A stretch of 64,000 nt of DNA from Escarpia spicata (GCA_963995525.1 OZ023206.1:21960631-22024630), one strand, 5' to 3'. Counted from the first letter of the stretch, positions 1 to 11,699 are shown. Numbers and translations are program-made. The notes: a model not told the origin generated them from the sequence alone.

Positions 1-115
1 ACGATCGGGCAGAGGATACACAAAACAGCCATATCTGGAAATGCCATGCTGAAGTCTTTGCCCAACCACAGAACTCTACGACTGCGCAATGATGGTGATG
101 ACGAATAAATTATAT
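1..115 (+). mobile_element. LINE fragment (same family as 29400-30275)
   Basis: The segment gccatatctggaaatg and cccaaccacag matches 30209-30280 with few changes, including the tail gatgatgacgaataaa-like end. It is a short 3' remnant only. Confidence 0.55.
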
Positions 116-673
116 TAAATGCAATAACCTGAAAACAACTCAAAATGTCAAGTTTCACTCAATGGCATATTTGTAGAAGAGATTACTACATTAACAACGA
201 TATCAAACAAACATAAAAAATCGTGTAATTATGTTTAGCCACCCAAAACACACATTCAAAGGTTTCAAACTACAAAAAATGAAAAAATTTGTCTGAGTAT
301 GTGCAACAATACCTTTCTAGATGACATTATTATTTTTACGATGACATAGAAAAAACATGCAGTTACTCTGTTGCAACTTCAAGAAACACCTTTTGAAATG
401 TTGTTCCCCAAGATCTCCATTTCGAAGATGTCCCAGATAAAATTAAAAAGTCTCAATACACGCGCCACCCAAAAGGACCCACTGGCGAGTGTACAAAAGG
501 TCAGATTGAAAAACATACATATAGCTATACAAAAAACATACACGATATACAACAATATACAATAGGAAGCTATATAATAATTTAACAACAAACCAATAAA
601 ACATTCGCTATGTCGAAAATGGACGTGGCAGCTATTTTGTTTTTGTTTTCTCAGGATATGTACACTACTGGAA
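116..673. other. AT-rich non-coding stretch
   Basis: I see no exon, element end or RNA gene here. The short open frames on both strands overlap each other and have no recognisable content. Confidence 0.4.
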
Positions 674-766
674 ACATGACTTGGGACACATATTACAACT
701 AAACTAAGTGGCGTCTAGCTATCTCTACAGCCACATGTTTTCACGACGAAATTTGTAACACAAATT
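674..766 (-). repeat. Tandem partial duplicate of the exon-6 relic
   Basis: About 76 bp at 674-749 repeats the segment at 838-913 almost exactly (the motifs tgacttgggacacatatt and cagccacatgttttcacgac recur), a spacing of 164 bp. It covers the 3' end of the exon relic and its flank, so it duplicated after the exon decayed. Confidence 0.75.
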
Positions 767-837
767 AGAACTTATCAAAAACACGCAAGTACATAACTAA
801 ATTCTACATAACTATCATTGTATTTTCAGATGCTTTT

Positions 838-1016
838 CATGACTTGGGACACATATTACAACTAGACTAAGTGGCGTCTAGCTATCTCTACAGCCACATG
901 TTTTCACGACGAAGTTCGTGACACATTCCATGAAGCAAGCCGCCTGCGAGTAGTGAACAAAGTAGCGCAGTTTTTGGACGTCCACGCAATCGCCGTGAGG
1001 TGCCGGCAAGTTGGTC
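838..1016 (-). pseudogene. Relic of DEG/ENaC exon 6
   Basis: Homologous to 25813-25978: NLPAPHGDCV, LRYFVHYSQAACF, KTCGCRD can be read. Two bases are missing just after the acceptor, and an in-frame TAG follows CRDS where the functional exon continues. The donor is absent. Confidence 0.8.
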
Positions 1017-1139
1017 CTAGAAGATAACATAATTACAACACATTAGCATTTAACCGGTGACATTTGTATGTAGGTGATCAAATTTGATTATCCAGCATTT
1101 ACATGACATCTGCACATTTGTTTTGCAACTAACATGCAT

Positions 1140-1232
1140 CAATTATAGATGTGCTATTGTCTCGTAATTGCTACAGCAGTTGTTATGTCGCGTTGTTTTA
1201 TCGCCTACATTGGGCTTAACAGACATACAACC
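1140..1232 (-). repeat. Relic of the channel gene's 5' flank
   Basis: Similar to 37971-38060 (acagttgttat, cgcgttgttt, cctacattgg motifs), which is the region upstream of the duplicated exon-1 relics. It shows that the left-hand unit once carried a promoter-type segment. Confidence 0.45.
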
Positions 1233-1479
1233 AATAATTCAGTGTCGTCACGTCAGGAAATTAGAGCTTATCAAAAACACGTCAGTACATAACTAAATTT
1301 CTAATAGGGGCTGATATATTTTTAAAAAACGTATCAACAATGTTAATGTATATAAATAAGTATACTCAGTCTTGTCATATACACTAAATAGTCCTTGTCA
1401 TCTATTATAATAGTTGTTTTGTTTGTTTTAGAAATATCACGTATATCCTTCTGCTAACTTTCGCGATGTCTAATCTATT

Positions 1480-1655
1480 AAGGTCAACCTTAGGATTGGT
1501 CAAAGGTGACCTGAATAGCTACGTTCTTAGCAAAACTAATTGACTATAAGTTGCTGTACATATAAATAATTTGGGACTGTCGTTAGGTGACCTTAATTGT
1601 GAGGTGGTTTTATTACCGAGGTGACAGTAAAGCGAATTTCTACTGTAGTTAGATT
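1480..1655. mobile_element. Degraded pogo/Tigger-like MITE
   Basis: It shares gaccttaattgtgaggtgg and ttaccgaggtga with 41340-41519, which has recognisable inverted ends. Its own left end is decayed. It marks the left edge of the clear 40-kb duplication. Confidence 0.45.
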
Positions 1656-1744
1656 ATGTAATATCACCGTCGTCATTTTATTTGAAGGAGCTGGTACACA
1701 CGTGACAAATATATCAGTGTATGATCAGTAACTGCCGCCGGCGT

Positions 1745-1866
1745 TCCGTGCGACTTATCACAAGTGGTTGACACCCCACGCAGTGAAGTTGAACGTGAAC
1801 ATGTCTGACCGACTGCACATGTTTTCCAGTCAGTGATAGATGCCACTGTCTGCAGCAACCACTAGT
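1745..1866 (-). pseudogene. Relic of DEG/ENaC exon 3
   Basis: It matches 41631-41786 at nucleotide level (acceptor TTTTGCAG and RLVVAADSGIYH), but has an in-frame TGA after about 13 codons. It loses homology at GVNHL before the MDVYLQ end and has no donor. It is the left-hand tandem copy of the sister gene's exon. Confidence 0.8.
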
Positions 1867-1949
1867 CTGCAAAAGTCGCTTTCAAGTGTTCATTTAATAG
1901 GCAGTCATCCCACCAAACAATGACAAACATGTAACACGCACGCACAAAT

Positions 1950-2065
1950 ATAGGCAGGCGCATAGTAGGCGCACACAAACACACGCACACAAGCGCCCAC
2001 CCAAACGCATGCAAACACTCACACAAACACATAAACAAACAAAAGCACACACACAAATACGGAAA
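1950..2065. repeat. CA-rich minisatellite
   Basis: Imperfect cacacaaacgcac-type repeats about 85 bp upstream, on the minus strand, of the exon-3 relic. It corresponds to 41860-42030 in the right-hand unit. Confidence 0.8.
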
Positions 2066-2257
2066 AACTGTTTTTATTTGGAACAATCGTAAACAAAACA
2101 CACTAACGTCGCGAAGAACAGTTCGATACTACGTAATCATAGTCAACGCATTAATACAATGAAAGTTAAGTTTTTGCAAATAACACAAACCGTCCCCAAC
2201 TGTGTCTGATGTAGTGAAGATGCCGTAGCAGATATATTACTTAACATATCTACATGA

Positions 2258-3110
2258 CAGTGGTCGGTAACCTGTGACTCGCTGACCAATGCGTCCCGCG
2301 AAGCTATTCCGTGCGGCCCGCGGACTAAAAGCGAAATTGCATACAATGTGGCCCGCGGGATGACAACATATATATTTGTATGGTGCTCCTTCCGTGAGAC
2401 TAAGAACAGAAGGATTTATTTCGCCGATTGGAAAGGTTTGACGCGATGCAGTTGCCACTTCGAATCTATCCATGCCCACTGCGTCATGTATCCTAGCGAT
2501 TCTTAACCTTTTGTTGCTGCACCCAAATTCCGGTCGTGGGACTTGCATTGCGACCCATGCCTTCAAACAGTTAACTTGTCATAGGCTTCGGAACGTGATG
2601 TAAATTAGGAAGTCGAAGCCGGTTCCTCAGCATTTCGCTACGGAAGACATGGAGGTAGCTGATACATTTATTTGCAGGTGTTATTTAAACATTTTAGACG
2701 CAGTATCAAAATAATTCACAAAAAATTGGGGGACTCAACATAACATAGAGAAAAAGATCGTAGATGCAAACATTTATGTAGGGTCGCGTGCACGAGCTGA
2801 GAGATTGCGGGTACCACAACAGCTGCATTTTGCAACAGTCCTGATTCCTGAAAACGAACCATAAAGGCCGAACACACACGCATCATTTGTTGAGCTGCTG
2901 AGACGGGAGTTTGTAAATTGTTTTACAGATCTCGGAGCACCTATTTGCGCGTTCTACAGCCCGTAATAAGAAGCTTCCTAAAAGGTAATGTGGCTCTAGG
3001 TACTCAAAGTTAAATTGAATGAGGTATATCTTGCAAGCAAACGCACTAGCCGACGGAACTATCACACAGGTCAAGCAAAATGTCAGTTGCATGACGTCAA
3101 AGCGGTCGAC
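2258..3110 (+). mobile_element. hAT-like element, 5' part, truncated
   Basis: It starts cagtggtcggtaacctg, the terminal inverted repeat seen at 42244, preceded by ctacatga where the other copy has ctacatgg. It follows the 42244-43370 sequence with internal deletions and stops abruptly at 3110, where gypsy sequence begins. Confidence 0.7.
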
Positions 3111-3591
3111 AAAGTATCATCAACAAGGTACCGCTAGGTATATCGAAGATTGTTCGATGGAATAGATAGCTATGCTGGGCATCTACTCTGCGGAGGTAAA
3201 GAGGACAAAGTCGTGGCAAGTGAAGATGATGTTGGACAATTTTAGTTGCAAAATGCAACTGGACACAGGACCCACCGTGTCGATTATTCCGAAAACCATA
3301 TAATAATTTGCATGACCGGTCCCTCTCGCATTTTCCACTGAAACAAACTTCACTCCAGCTGAGGGCTTACACAGGTAACGCAATCCATGTGTATGAGCAG
3401 ATTCAAATTCCAGTGACATATGAAGGATAGATGTCTGTCTTTCCATTGACAGTGGTAGACTGTACTGGACCACCGCTGTTAGGTTGCAAATGGCTCCGGG
3501 AATTGGAGATCAACTGGTCAGCTATCATCAATGTGAAGAGAACAGGACAACTAGAAGAGGTGCTAAGCTGAAAAAAGTGTTCTAAGATGGC

Positions 3592-3930
3592 TTGTGTAGT
3601 ATCAAGGGTTTCAAAACAGATATCGGGGTGGAAGAAGATGCGACTCCTATTTCTGCAAAGCCAGGGCCGTCCCCTATATTGTACTGTGAAAGAAAAGTGG
3701 AAAGAGAATGGGAAAGAATGGAAATGGGAGGGGTGATTAAGAAAGTGGAAACCAGTGAATCACCGATAGTCTGCGTGCCAAAACGCCAGTCTCATGACAT
3801 TCGCACTTGTGGTGACTTCAAAGTGTCAGTGAACAGGGTACTCATTAAAAACCCCTATCCGTTGCCAAATATGGAAGATTTGTTCGCCACGTTATCAGGT
3901 GAGAAGAGCTTCACTAAGCTGGAGTTATGA
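3592..3930 (+). pseudogene. Gypsy reverse transcriptase fragment, left copy
   Basis: Contains the N-terminal RT motifs EWERMEMGGVIKKVETSESP, IRTCGDFKVSVN, NPYPLP and FTKLEL of Ty3/gypsy RT. A stop follows where the family has DLSxAYQQ. Further on, past stops, the active site reads CYVEDN near 4105 where YxDD is expected, so catalysis is lost. Confidence 0.85.
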
Positions 3931-4298
3931 AACGCTTATCAACAGCTTGAGACAAATCCTGAAAGCCAGAAGTAGCTCACCATCAATACTCACAAGAATA
4001 TGCATGCGTATCAACGTTTGACATTCGGAATAGCATGCGCACCTGCTTTGTTCCAGTGAGTCATGGACCAGATCTTGCAAGGAATGAGCAATGTGGTGTG
4101 TTACGTGGAAGACAATCTGACCTCCGCAAAGACAGAAGCAGAACACCTAAAAACGTTGCATTAAGTAGTGCGCAGATTAGAGAAGTATGACGTGGTGTTG
4201 AAGAAGTCCAAGTGTGATTTCATGACCAAGAGTGTTGAATACCTGGGGAATCGCATCGATGGAGATAGTCTGCAACCGTTTAAGACAAAGTGGTGGCC

Positions 4299-4671
4299 AT
4301 AATAATAATAATTGCTTTATTCACAGACTCCATGCAACATACAAGTATATTATCATGGTTCTATAGTTGTGTTATAAACAATAGTTACACTGTACAGAGT
4401 GAAAAATTACCCGTCAACAAAATGTATATACAGGGAATTGAATCAGTATTTCCATATTCTTGACATGTTCACGTCACTATTAATAATGCTACGAATCAAT
4501 ATGTTTTTTGAGAACTGCAGTCGGCATATAAACCTATATGTCAAATTTATAATAACAGTAGCACAGTTAGGTAAATTATTGTTAACAAACATTTCACTAG
4601 CACTACAGTATCTGTCATAACCTAACACCATTCGAAATATATTGTTGTAAGAGACATACAATTTCCTGATT
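4299..4671 (-). mobile_element. LINE 3' end nested in gypsy pol, left copy
   Basis: The minus strand encodes a LINE C-terminal segment (YVSYNNIFRMVLGY, SASEMFV, RFICRLQFSKN), then a stop, a short 3' UTR, aataaa-type signal and an (ATT)n tail. It splits gypsy RT from the APSPNNLSELRAYLGLLNYY connection segment. The right copy has it at 48612-49005, so insertion preceded the segmental duplication. Confidence 0.75.
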
Positions 4672-4835
4672 GCATAGTTGATTCCATAGTGAATGCACCA
4701 AGTCCGAACAATCTATCAGAACTACGAGCTTACTTGGGGTTACTGAACTATTAAGGAAAATTCATTCAGGATCTCTTAACTATGTTGAAGCCACTTCATG
4801 ACTTGATGAATACAGAAGCAAAGTGGGAGTGGACA

Positions 4836-5312
4836 TTTATGTATGGTCGCGTGCACGAGCTGAGCGATTGCGTGTACCACAACAGTTGCATTTTGCAACA
4901 GTCCTGAGTCTTGCAAACGAACCATAATGGCCGAACACACACGCAGCATTTGTTGAGCTGCTGAGGTGGTAGTTTGTAAAACGTTTTATAGATCTCGGAG
5001 CACATATTTGCGCGTTTTACAGCCTATAATAAGAAGCTTTCTAAAAATGTAATGTGGCTCTAGGTACTCAAAGTGAAATTGAGTGAGGTATATCTTGCAA
5101 GCAAACGCACTAGCCGACGGAACTATCACATAGGCCAAGCAAAATGTCAGTTGCATGACGCCAAAGCGAACTTATAATAATGAGTATTTTTAATAGTAAA
5201 TTGATCGAAATTAGCCACTGATGTTTCATAATAATAATAATAATAAGTTTTTATTTACACACTATCAAAATGTGTAACTATAATTGCATCTTATATAAGG
5301 TAGAATATCTAT
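4836..5312. mobile_element. hAT-like internal fragment inside gypsy pol, left copy
   Basis: Matches 42776-43500 of the hAT-like element (gtcgcgtgcacgagctga, tttgttgagctgctgag, aaatgtgtaact) without either terminus. About 120 bp of gypsy sequence (4715-4835) is repeated after it (5316-5416), so it is not a simple transposition. Confidence 0.7.
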
Positions 5313-5875
5313 ACTCAGAACTACGAGCTTACGTGGGGTTACTGAAATATTAAGGAAAGTTCATTCAGGATCTCTGAACTATGTTGAAGCCAGGAGCAAA
5401 GTGGGAGTGGACTGAAAAATGGGAGTCTGCATTCGAACGAAACAAGTCAGGGAATTGCACGCAGATCGCTATCAAAGAGCGAAAGAACCTAGGCCCAGAA
5501 AGACAAAGAGGCATTAGGACTGATGTTCGACATTTAACAAATATCTGTATGGCCGATCAATGACTCTTGTCACTGATTACAAGCCGTTAGTTGCTATCTT
5601 GGGAAAGAAATAGGCCATCCCCGCATTGGCTGCTGCGAGGATGAAGAGATGGGCAATGATTGTACAACAAGCGTATTGTTACAAGGTTGAGTATCGGCCT
5701 TCAAGTGAACACTGCAATGTGGATGCATTGTCAAGACTGCCATGTAAACAAGAAAAGCATAAAGGGAAAGCAGAATTGTTTTCATGTCTCTAGGAACTAC
5801 CAGTTGATGCACAAGATATCAGCAGCGCTACCTGAAGAGACTAATTGTTGGCACGCATGGTAAGCTACACAACTA

Positions 5876-6343
5876 GTGGATGGCCTGTGGGGGGAGCAAT
5901 CAGGCATGGTAACCATGAAAGCAGTAGCTCGCAGTTATCTCTGGTGGACGAATCTCAATGAGGAAATTGAACTGATGGCAAGAAGCTGTGAAATATGCCA
6001 AGCAGTGAGGAAAGCACCACCAGTTGCACCACTACATCCATGGAAATGGCCAACACGAGTGTGGCAGAGGCTACACATCGATTTCGGTGAGAAGGATGGC
6101 GAGAATTCCTTGGTAGTAATCGATAGTCACTGGAAGTGGATAGAGTTCAAACACATGAACACAGCCACTGCTCTGAAGACCATTGAGGTACTGCGTACTC
6201 TGTACAATGCCTATGGACTTCCGGAGGAAATTGTGTCCGATAATGTGTCAGAATTTGTGTCGGAAGAGTGTCGGTTTCTCAAACGATTACACACACATTG
6301 GTATTACCGTATCATCGAACATCGAATGGAGCTGCGGAATTAA
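5876..6343 (+). pseudogene. Gypsy integrase fragment, left copy
   Basis: Zinc-binding CEICQ, then RLHIDFGEKDGE and VVIDSHWKWIEF, YGLPEEIVSDNVSEF. The first two acidic catalytic residues are present. The HHCC histidines are not readable (GEQSGMV where HxGHxG is usual). A frameshift after LKRLHTHW puts the catalytic Glu (SNGAAEL) in another frame. Confidence 0.85.
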
Positions 6344-7254
6344 CCGTCCAGATTCTGAAAGATGGGTTACGGAAACAAGCAGCATCCAATAGGAGAGGAA
6401 AGTTATCTGTATAATATCGTCTGGCAAACGTGTTGCTCATGTATTGGACGACACCACATTCTGTGACGGGCATTTCCCCAGCTGAACTGTTTCTAAAGAA
6501 ACAACCATGTAAGATGTCTCACGTGTTACTACCAAGAACAGAACAGAGAGTGCATCAGAAGCAGCAAACCCAGAAGTTATACCACGATCAGAAATAAACA
6601 AGATGCGAGCGCTGTCGGCACACAAACATGTCAGTGTACGAAACATGCGCGGCAGCTTGAAGAAAATACCAGGGACAGTCGTAAAGAATTTAGGCCCACT
6701 GACGAATATAGTACGTGTTGGTCAGCAGCTAAAAACGTACACGTTGATCATTTGCTTCGTTCGGAGTGTTTTGTGGATGAAAGAGAGGAGGACACTGAGT
6801 GGGACGACCATATCGTAGAGTCTTCACTGGCTGATCCACGACGACCTGGAATGCCAACATGTGTGACTCCAACGAGCGTTCCTATTCCTGTGGAACCTGT
6901 GAATCGACCCACTCCACAATCTCCAGAGATAGTGCGACGATACTCAGAGAATGTGCGGAAAGCTCCAAAAAGCCTGGACTTGTGAAAGACTTATTTGGAA
7001 ACAGTCTAGTGCTTTACATAGGGCAGAATATTCCCTAGCACAGACTGTCTGAGGGACTGTTTATCCCTTAGTAATTTTGATAATTCTTGAAGTTCTTAAA
7101 TGCGTACTAATTATGTTTAAAAAAATGTACATGACTGGTTATGTTGAAATAGTTAGTTATTATTTTGAAGCAAAACTGGACACTGTAAAGCATTACAGTT
7201 GAACGTTGTGTACGCCTGCGTTTTGTTGGATTTTACTAATTAAAGGGGAGGAAG

Positions 7255-7408
7255 TGTTATATACCCTGTATTTATTATCGACTGATCCAGCCTCGTCATC
7301 GATTTGATTAGTCTGATCCTGTACCCGTGAGTAACATATAAACAAATGGCGGTGTAGCCATGTGTTTCTGTATCTGATTCTCGTCACTGTAAATGTAAAT
7401 ACATGACA
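7255..7408 (+). repeat. Gypsy 3' LTR, left copy, 154 bp
   Basis: Starts tgttatataccctg directly after the polypurine tract and ends atacatgaca (TG...CA). It matches 51601-51754 and, more distantly, the LTRs at 43676 and 45578. Confidence 0.85.
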
Positions 7409-7965
7409 GATGATGTATTTTGTATTAACGTATTACCCTGATATATCGGCCGTAAGATGCTGTCGCTTTTTACGGATGAGATGCAACGCCTCTGACGTTG
7501 GTCTAGGTCACTTGCAATATGACATTCCACACATTGTCAATTGATTAAGAAACTATCAATTCGTCTTTTTTTATATAATAGAATAAAAACTGTTCCATAG
7601 TTAACGAATAATTAACAGTTTTCATCTATACACGCCGCTACTATTTGGGTGCAATGAAGGAGCATTGATAGACGTACACATTATGAGTAGAACACTAACT
7701 CATACATGTTCCTCTCATTTGCGCCGGACGTTGTTTGTCTGCGTTATGTTTCGTACCCCGTGGAAAAGGTAGTTAAAAAAACGCCTACCAGGCGTGAATC
7801 CAACATTAATTTATCTGATTCAAGTTTTCTCCGTTGTCGTCCGGCTTTTCTATTTGCATGTCCCGGCCTCCAGACATTCTGCTCAGTGTCAGTGCGGGAC
7901 AGCGCCATGCCAAAAATCTAGATACTATTCGCAGCGAGAAAACGGGCGCAGCTATGGAACATAAA
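7409..7965. other. Single-copy-looking spacer of the duplicated unit
   Basis: Nearly identical to 51755-52295 and without a recognised gene or element. The 71-codon plus-strand frame at 7706 is conserved only because the whole block is duplicated, with a one-base indel inside it. Confidence 0.4.
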
Positions 7966-8547
7966 TGAATGTATGTAAACAACGGGGACATACTGCGTTT
8001 GATGTGGAAGTAACAACACATGCAGCGTAGCTATTGGCTCATAACATGTTTGGTTACGAGGCTATGCGACTCGCGCATGCGCGTTACACACCAGTATTTA
8101 AGCAATAGCAGCAGCGGGATCGACCTCATTCATTCAAAATTACTGGGGAGTATTTACAGCGCTTATTCAGCTTATTTGGATTTCGATTTATGTAGTTAGA
8201 ATGTAGTTGTGCTGTATGCTAGATGAGTGTGTTCGTGTAATATTATTGATCAAGTTTAGAATTCCCACCCTCCCTCCCTCCCCTTTAACAGTGGGTGACT
8301 TTTTGCAGGGCGGAGTGACCCCCACACATGTAGTGAATAGTGTATATATTGGTGGAGTGACCCACACACATATGATGAATTGTACGTAGTAGACAGTAGT
8401 GCTTAGCAGTCAGGGGCCGTCATGCTTGCTGTCGTTGTCACAATGGATGTGTATGTAACAATTTATAACAATATACAGTCAATTAAATTGCATGTCATTA
8501 ATTTGGCCTAATTCAATCAATACCTGACTTGCGTTGTTCCTTCTGCA
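7966..8547 (+). mobile_element. Solo LTR, 582 bp, with TAAA target duplication
   Basis: It begins tgaatgtatg and ends ccttctgca (TG...CA), flanked by TAAA on both sides (7962-7965, 8548-8551). The right-hand unit has no such sequence at 52291-52300, reading gaacaaaaag, one base from the expected empty site. A TATA-like gtatttaag lies at 8094. Strand is arbitrary but fits that promoter. Confidence 0.75.
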
Positions 8548-8880
8548 TAAAGATAATGGCGTAATGTAGTTGCGGTTTAGTGTTTTAAGGGCTAGGCTAC
8601 ATTTTCGAATTTGACATGTTAATGCCTGCTGCTTCTTGTAACGTAAATATATAGAAACATTACAAATGTTGGGAAATCGAGACGGATGTTAGACTGCAAG
8701 ATGTTTTGTCTGATTGATTCGCATCATTCTACGGTGCTACCGTCTGAGGTGTATTGCTAATTTGAATAAAAGTCATTTTGTGTGGTGTGCATGCGTGTGT
8801 ATGTGTATGTATTCGGGCGCGAGTCTATGTATATGAAGTACTAAGATATCCCTGCAGGGGAAAAGTAAACATAAAGGTAA

Positions 8881-9185
8881 GGTGTTATATAGCGAGGTAT
8901 CCAATCCTAGGACTGCTCAAAGACTTTACGCTTTCCTCCCTATCCAATCGAACACCTCGGTTTTTGGGGAATTATACAGCCACGCTGCAACTAATGCGCG
9001 AAAAGTATTCCTACATACATATCATCACTGTCTATAACCAGGTATTCGTTCATACAGGTGACAGATCTGGAGCAACGTAGAGTGAAGGAACTTGCCCAAG
9101 GTTCGACACGGCAACACAGCATTCGAACGCGGGTTCTCTTGATTGAAAGTCCGATGCCCTATTACACGGCCTAACCGCGGTCTAT
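8881..9185 (-). mobile_element. tRNA-derived SINE
   Basis: Same family as 22575-22892. It has the body motifs tgctcaaag, gccacgctgcaa, ctggagcaacgta, cttgcccaagg and a minus-strand tRNA-like head with a B-box-like gttcgaatg at its right end. Confidence 0.75.
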
Positions 9186-9699
9186 ATGAAGAGTTTGTCT
9201 AATTTGCATCAATCTAATATGGCCACCAGCAATCAAAATGTTGCAATATCTTTGCTGTCTGATGACATATTTTTGTGATTTTAAATTCAAGAAAAAGGTT
9301 ATTGATATAAGGATAAATTTGCAATATTATACACTGTTTGAATGGAATAAAGGTCAGTTGCATAATTACAAGATTGCTGCTCAATATCAATATGTTGACA
9401 TATCTTTACTATCAGACAGTCAGACTTGGCGGATGGCCAAATTTTAAACATATTTTGCGCCGTCCATCCACCGCTAAAATCCCTGATTTTAACAAATACC
9501 GCCGTTTTTGTTCTTTCAAGGTCGTTAGATGGCAGGATTTCAATTGGTATCGATTCTACATGGCATGATAACGTTTGTGATGTTTTGTTGAAGACGTTGC
9601 GTCGTAGCGATCGTTGTTTTTTCGCCGAGGCATATGGTGTGTTGTTGTGTATATGGTAACAGTGCAGTCTTTATTATGTGGCTTCCGTATTTTGCATGG

Positions 9700-10017
9700 A
9701 CTTCCCACACGCAAGCGAACACGCACACAATCAAACTCACGCTAGCACACACATACACATATACTTACACACACAAACACACACAAACAAAACACACACA
9801 CAAATGCGCGCATACACACAGACACACAAATGCACATTCACTGACGCACGCACACAAACGAACACACACACGCACACATACACACATGCACACATACATC
9901 ACACACTCAAACCACAACACACACGTACACACACACACGTACACACACAAATCATACTAACACATACGAACACACTCACATAATTACACATTCACACACA
10001 TGCGCGCACACACACAC

Positions 10018-10057
<40 letters not shown>

Positions 10058-10124
10058 TATCTCTCTCTCTCATACACACACGCTCAAACACACACACACT
10101 TACACACAAACACACACTCACACA

Positions 10125-10164
<40 letters not shown>

Positions 10165-10590
10165 CAAATACAGACACAGAGACACACTCTCTCACACACA
10201 CAATCACACACACAAAAACATACAAACACACACACATACACGCACGCACACACATACACACCCACACGCTCACACGCTCACACACTGACACACACACACA
10301 CTGACACACAAGCACTCGCACAAACACTCACATACACATCATGCACACACACAAGCCACCACACCCACCATAAAATACACATTCAACAACACGCACACAT
10401 ACACCACACACACTCACACATACCCGTACACATGCACACACCCGCAAACACACTCAGACACACACACAAAACACACATACACATATACACGCGCGCCCAC
10501 ACACGCGTACACACACGCACTCACACACACAAACACACACACACACACACATACACACTCGAACACACACACAAACAGACACACATAGAC
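9700..10590. repeat. Long CA-rich minisatellite, left copy
   Basis: Imperfect acacac DNA with cgcgc, ctctct and interspersed acaaac variants for about 890 bp. Both copies (see 53390-54330) keep the same variant order with small indels. Open frames of Thr-His or Cys-Val repeats here are by-products. Confidence 0.9.
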
Positions 10591-10599
10591 CGTATGTGG

Positions 10600-11092
10600 T
10601 AGAAATACATTTATTTTGTACTTGAGTAAAAGTACAACTAAGAACAGAAAAAAATACTCAAGTAAAATCAAAAGTACCTTTTTAAGTACAAGTAAAACGT
10701 AATCAAGTGTACTTGAAGTAATCACAAAAGTACTTTTTAAAGTAAATTGCTAGTCATTTTGTTGTGCGTCACGTGGTAATTATGTCGTCGGCTAACGATA
10801 ACGAATCATCCAATCAGAAAATAATACCTCTTGTAGTTCCGTTGATATATATGTATAAATCTGTGCTGGGGACAAACACTTTTGGTTTCCAGCGAATTTG
10901 ATTTGTCGGAAACATCTTAGAAGTTCGAAAATATTTAACATTTATATTATGGATACTTCATTACATTCAGAAAAGGGCATATTAATTGTACCTCATTGCA
11001 ATCAAATAACGTCTAAAATATGTACTTTGTTATTCAAGAAAAGTAAAAATCTTAAAGAAAAGTAACGAAGTAAAAGTATTTACATTCCGGCT
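10600..11092. mobile_element. hAT-type MITE rich in agtaaaagtac motifs, left copy
   Basis: Inverted-looking motif series: tacttgagtaaaagtac at the left, agtaaaagtatttaca and ccggctctg at the right. In reverse the right end reads cagagccggaatgtaaatac, resembling hAT MITE ends known from many animals. No clear 8-bp target duplication because both flanks are CA repeats. Confidence 0.5.
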
Positions 11093-11275
11093 CTGACACA
11101 GACAACACAGTCACTCGCACACACTCACACACATACGCACACTAACACAAACACAATCACAGACACACAGACAAACACGCACACGCGCAAACACAGAAAC
11201 GCGCGTTTACACACACGCACACGCACGCACGCACGCACGCACGCGCACTCAAACACACACAAACACAAGCACTCA
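11093..11275. repeat. CA-rich tract with a cgca array
   Basis: acac-type repeats ending in an array of cgca tetramers at about 11218-11244, which is shorter in the right copy. Confidence 0.8.
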
Positions 11276-11699
11276 CAGTACAACATCTACTACATTCAAA
11301 TTAACAAAACTCGCTTATTATTAACAGTATGTCAATTATAAATAAGACATAATTATTGTTTGTTGATGGATTCAATTATTTATATACAACCTTAGGAACA
11401 AATGTACCGAATATATGTGCACTTGATATTATTTATAAAATATAAAACAAAGCATTACCTTTTAGGAGAGTGAGATAATAAATATTGTCAGCAACTTATA
11501 AAACACAAAAGTATACAGGTTGCGACAATATAGATAATGGTCACTGTTAAGAAAGTTATTTCCAAATGGTGCATAAGACACACACACAAATCCGCGTGAC
11601 TTACGTTTATTTTGTTGTCGGCTGGACCTGGCGACAGGTAATTTGGCAAAAGTGTAATGTATCAATTGCCAAAGGGTTCAGTCTATATGGCAGCGTTAC
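11276..11699. other. Spacer between CA tract and LINE
   Basis: AT-rich, almost identical to 55015-55430. Its last 60 bp (ggcgacaggtaatttgg) resemble 18830-18880, a trace of the older sub-repeat. No gene seen. Confidence 0.4.

Larger units (their letters stand above)
3111..7408 (+). mobile_element. Ty3/gypsy retrotransposon, left copy, 5'-truncated and broken
   Basis: Order: remnant protease (LDTG at about 3259), RT (3592-4300), nested LINE tail, split RNase H region with a hAT fragment, integrase (5876-6500), Pro-rich C terminus, polypurine tract aaaggggaggaag, 3' LTR. Many stops and frameshifts prevent a full polyprotein. The 5' LTR and gag are absent, removed with the hAT end at 3110. It is the tandem copy of 47433-51754. 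Confidence 0.85.

Noticed and set aside
2237..2566. 109-codon minus-strand frame in the hAT element (also 42236-42553)
   Set aside because: Frame partly kept in both copies, but with no transposase motif and many local differences; treated as element sequence only.
3925..4146. 73-codon minus-strand frame (also 48210-48476)
   Set aside because: Antisense of gypsy RT.
7706..7921. 71-codon frame conserved in both units
   Set aside because: The start region is frameshifted between copies and the conservation is that of the whole duplicated block.
10000..10600. CRISPR-like regular repeats
   Set aside because: A eukaryotic CA minisatellite without unique spacers.
10000..10602. 200-codon Thr-His frame and opposite-strand Cys-Val frames
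   Set aside because: Dinucleotide-repeat artefacts; the same is true at 19962-20282, 27844-28289, 30560-31123, 44798-45357 and 46730-47366.
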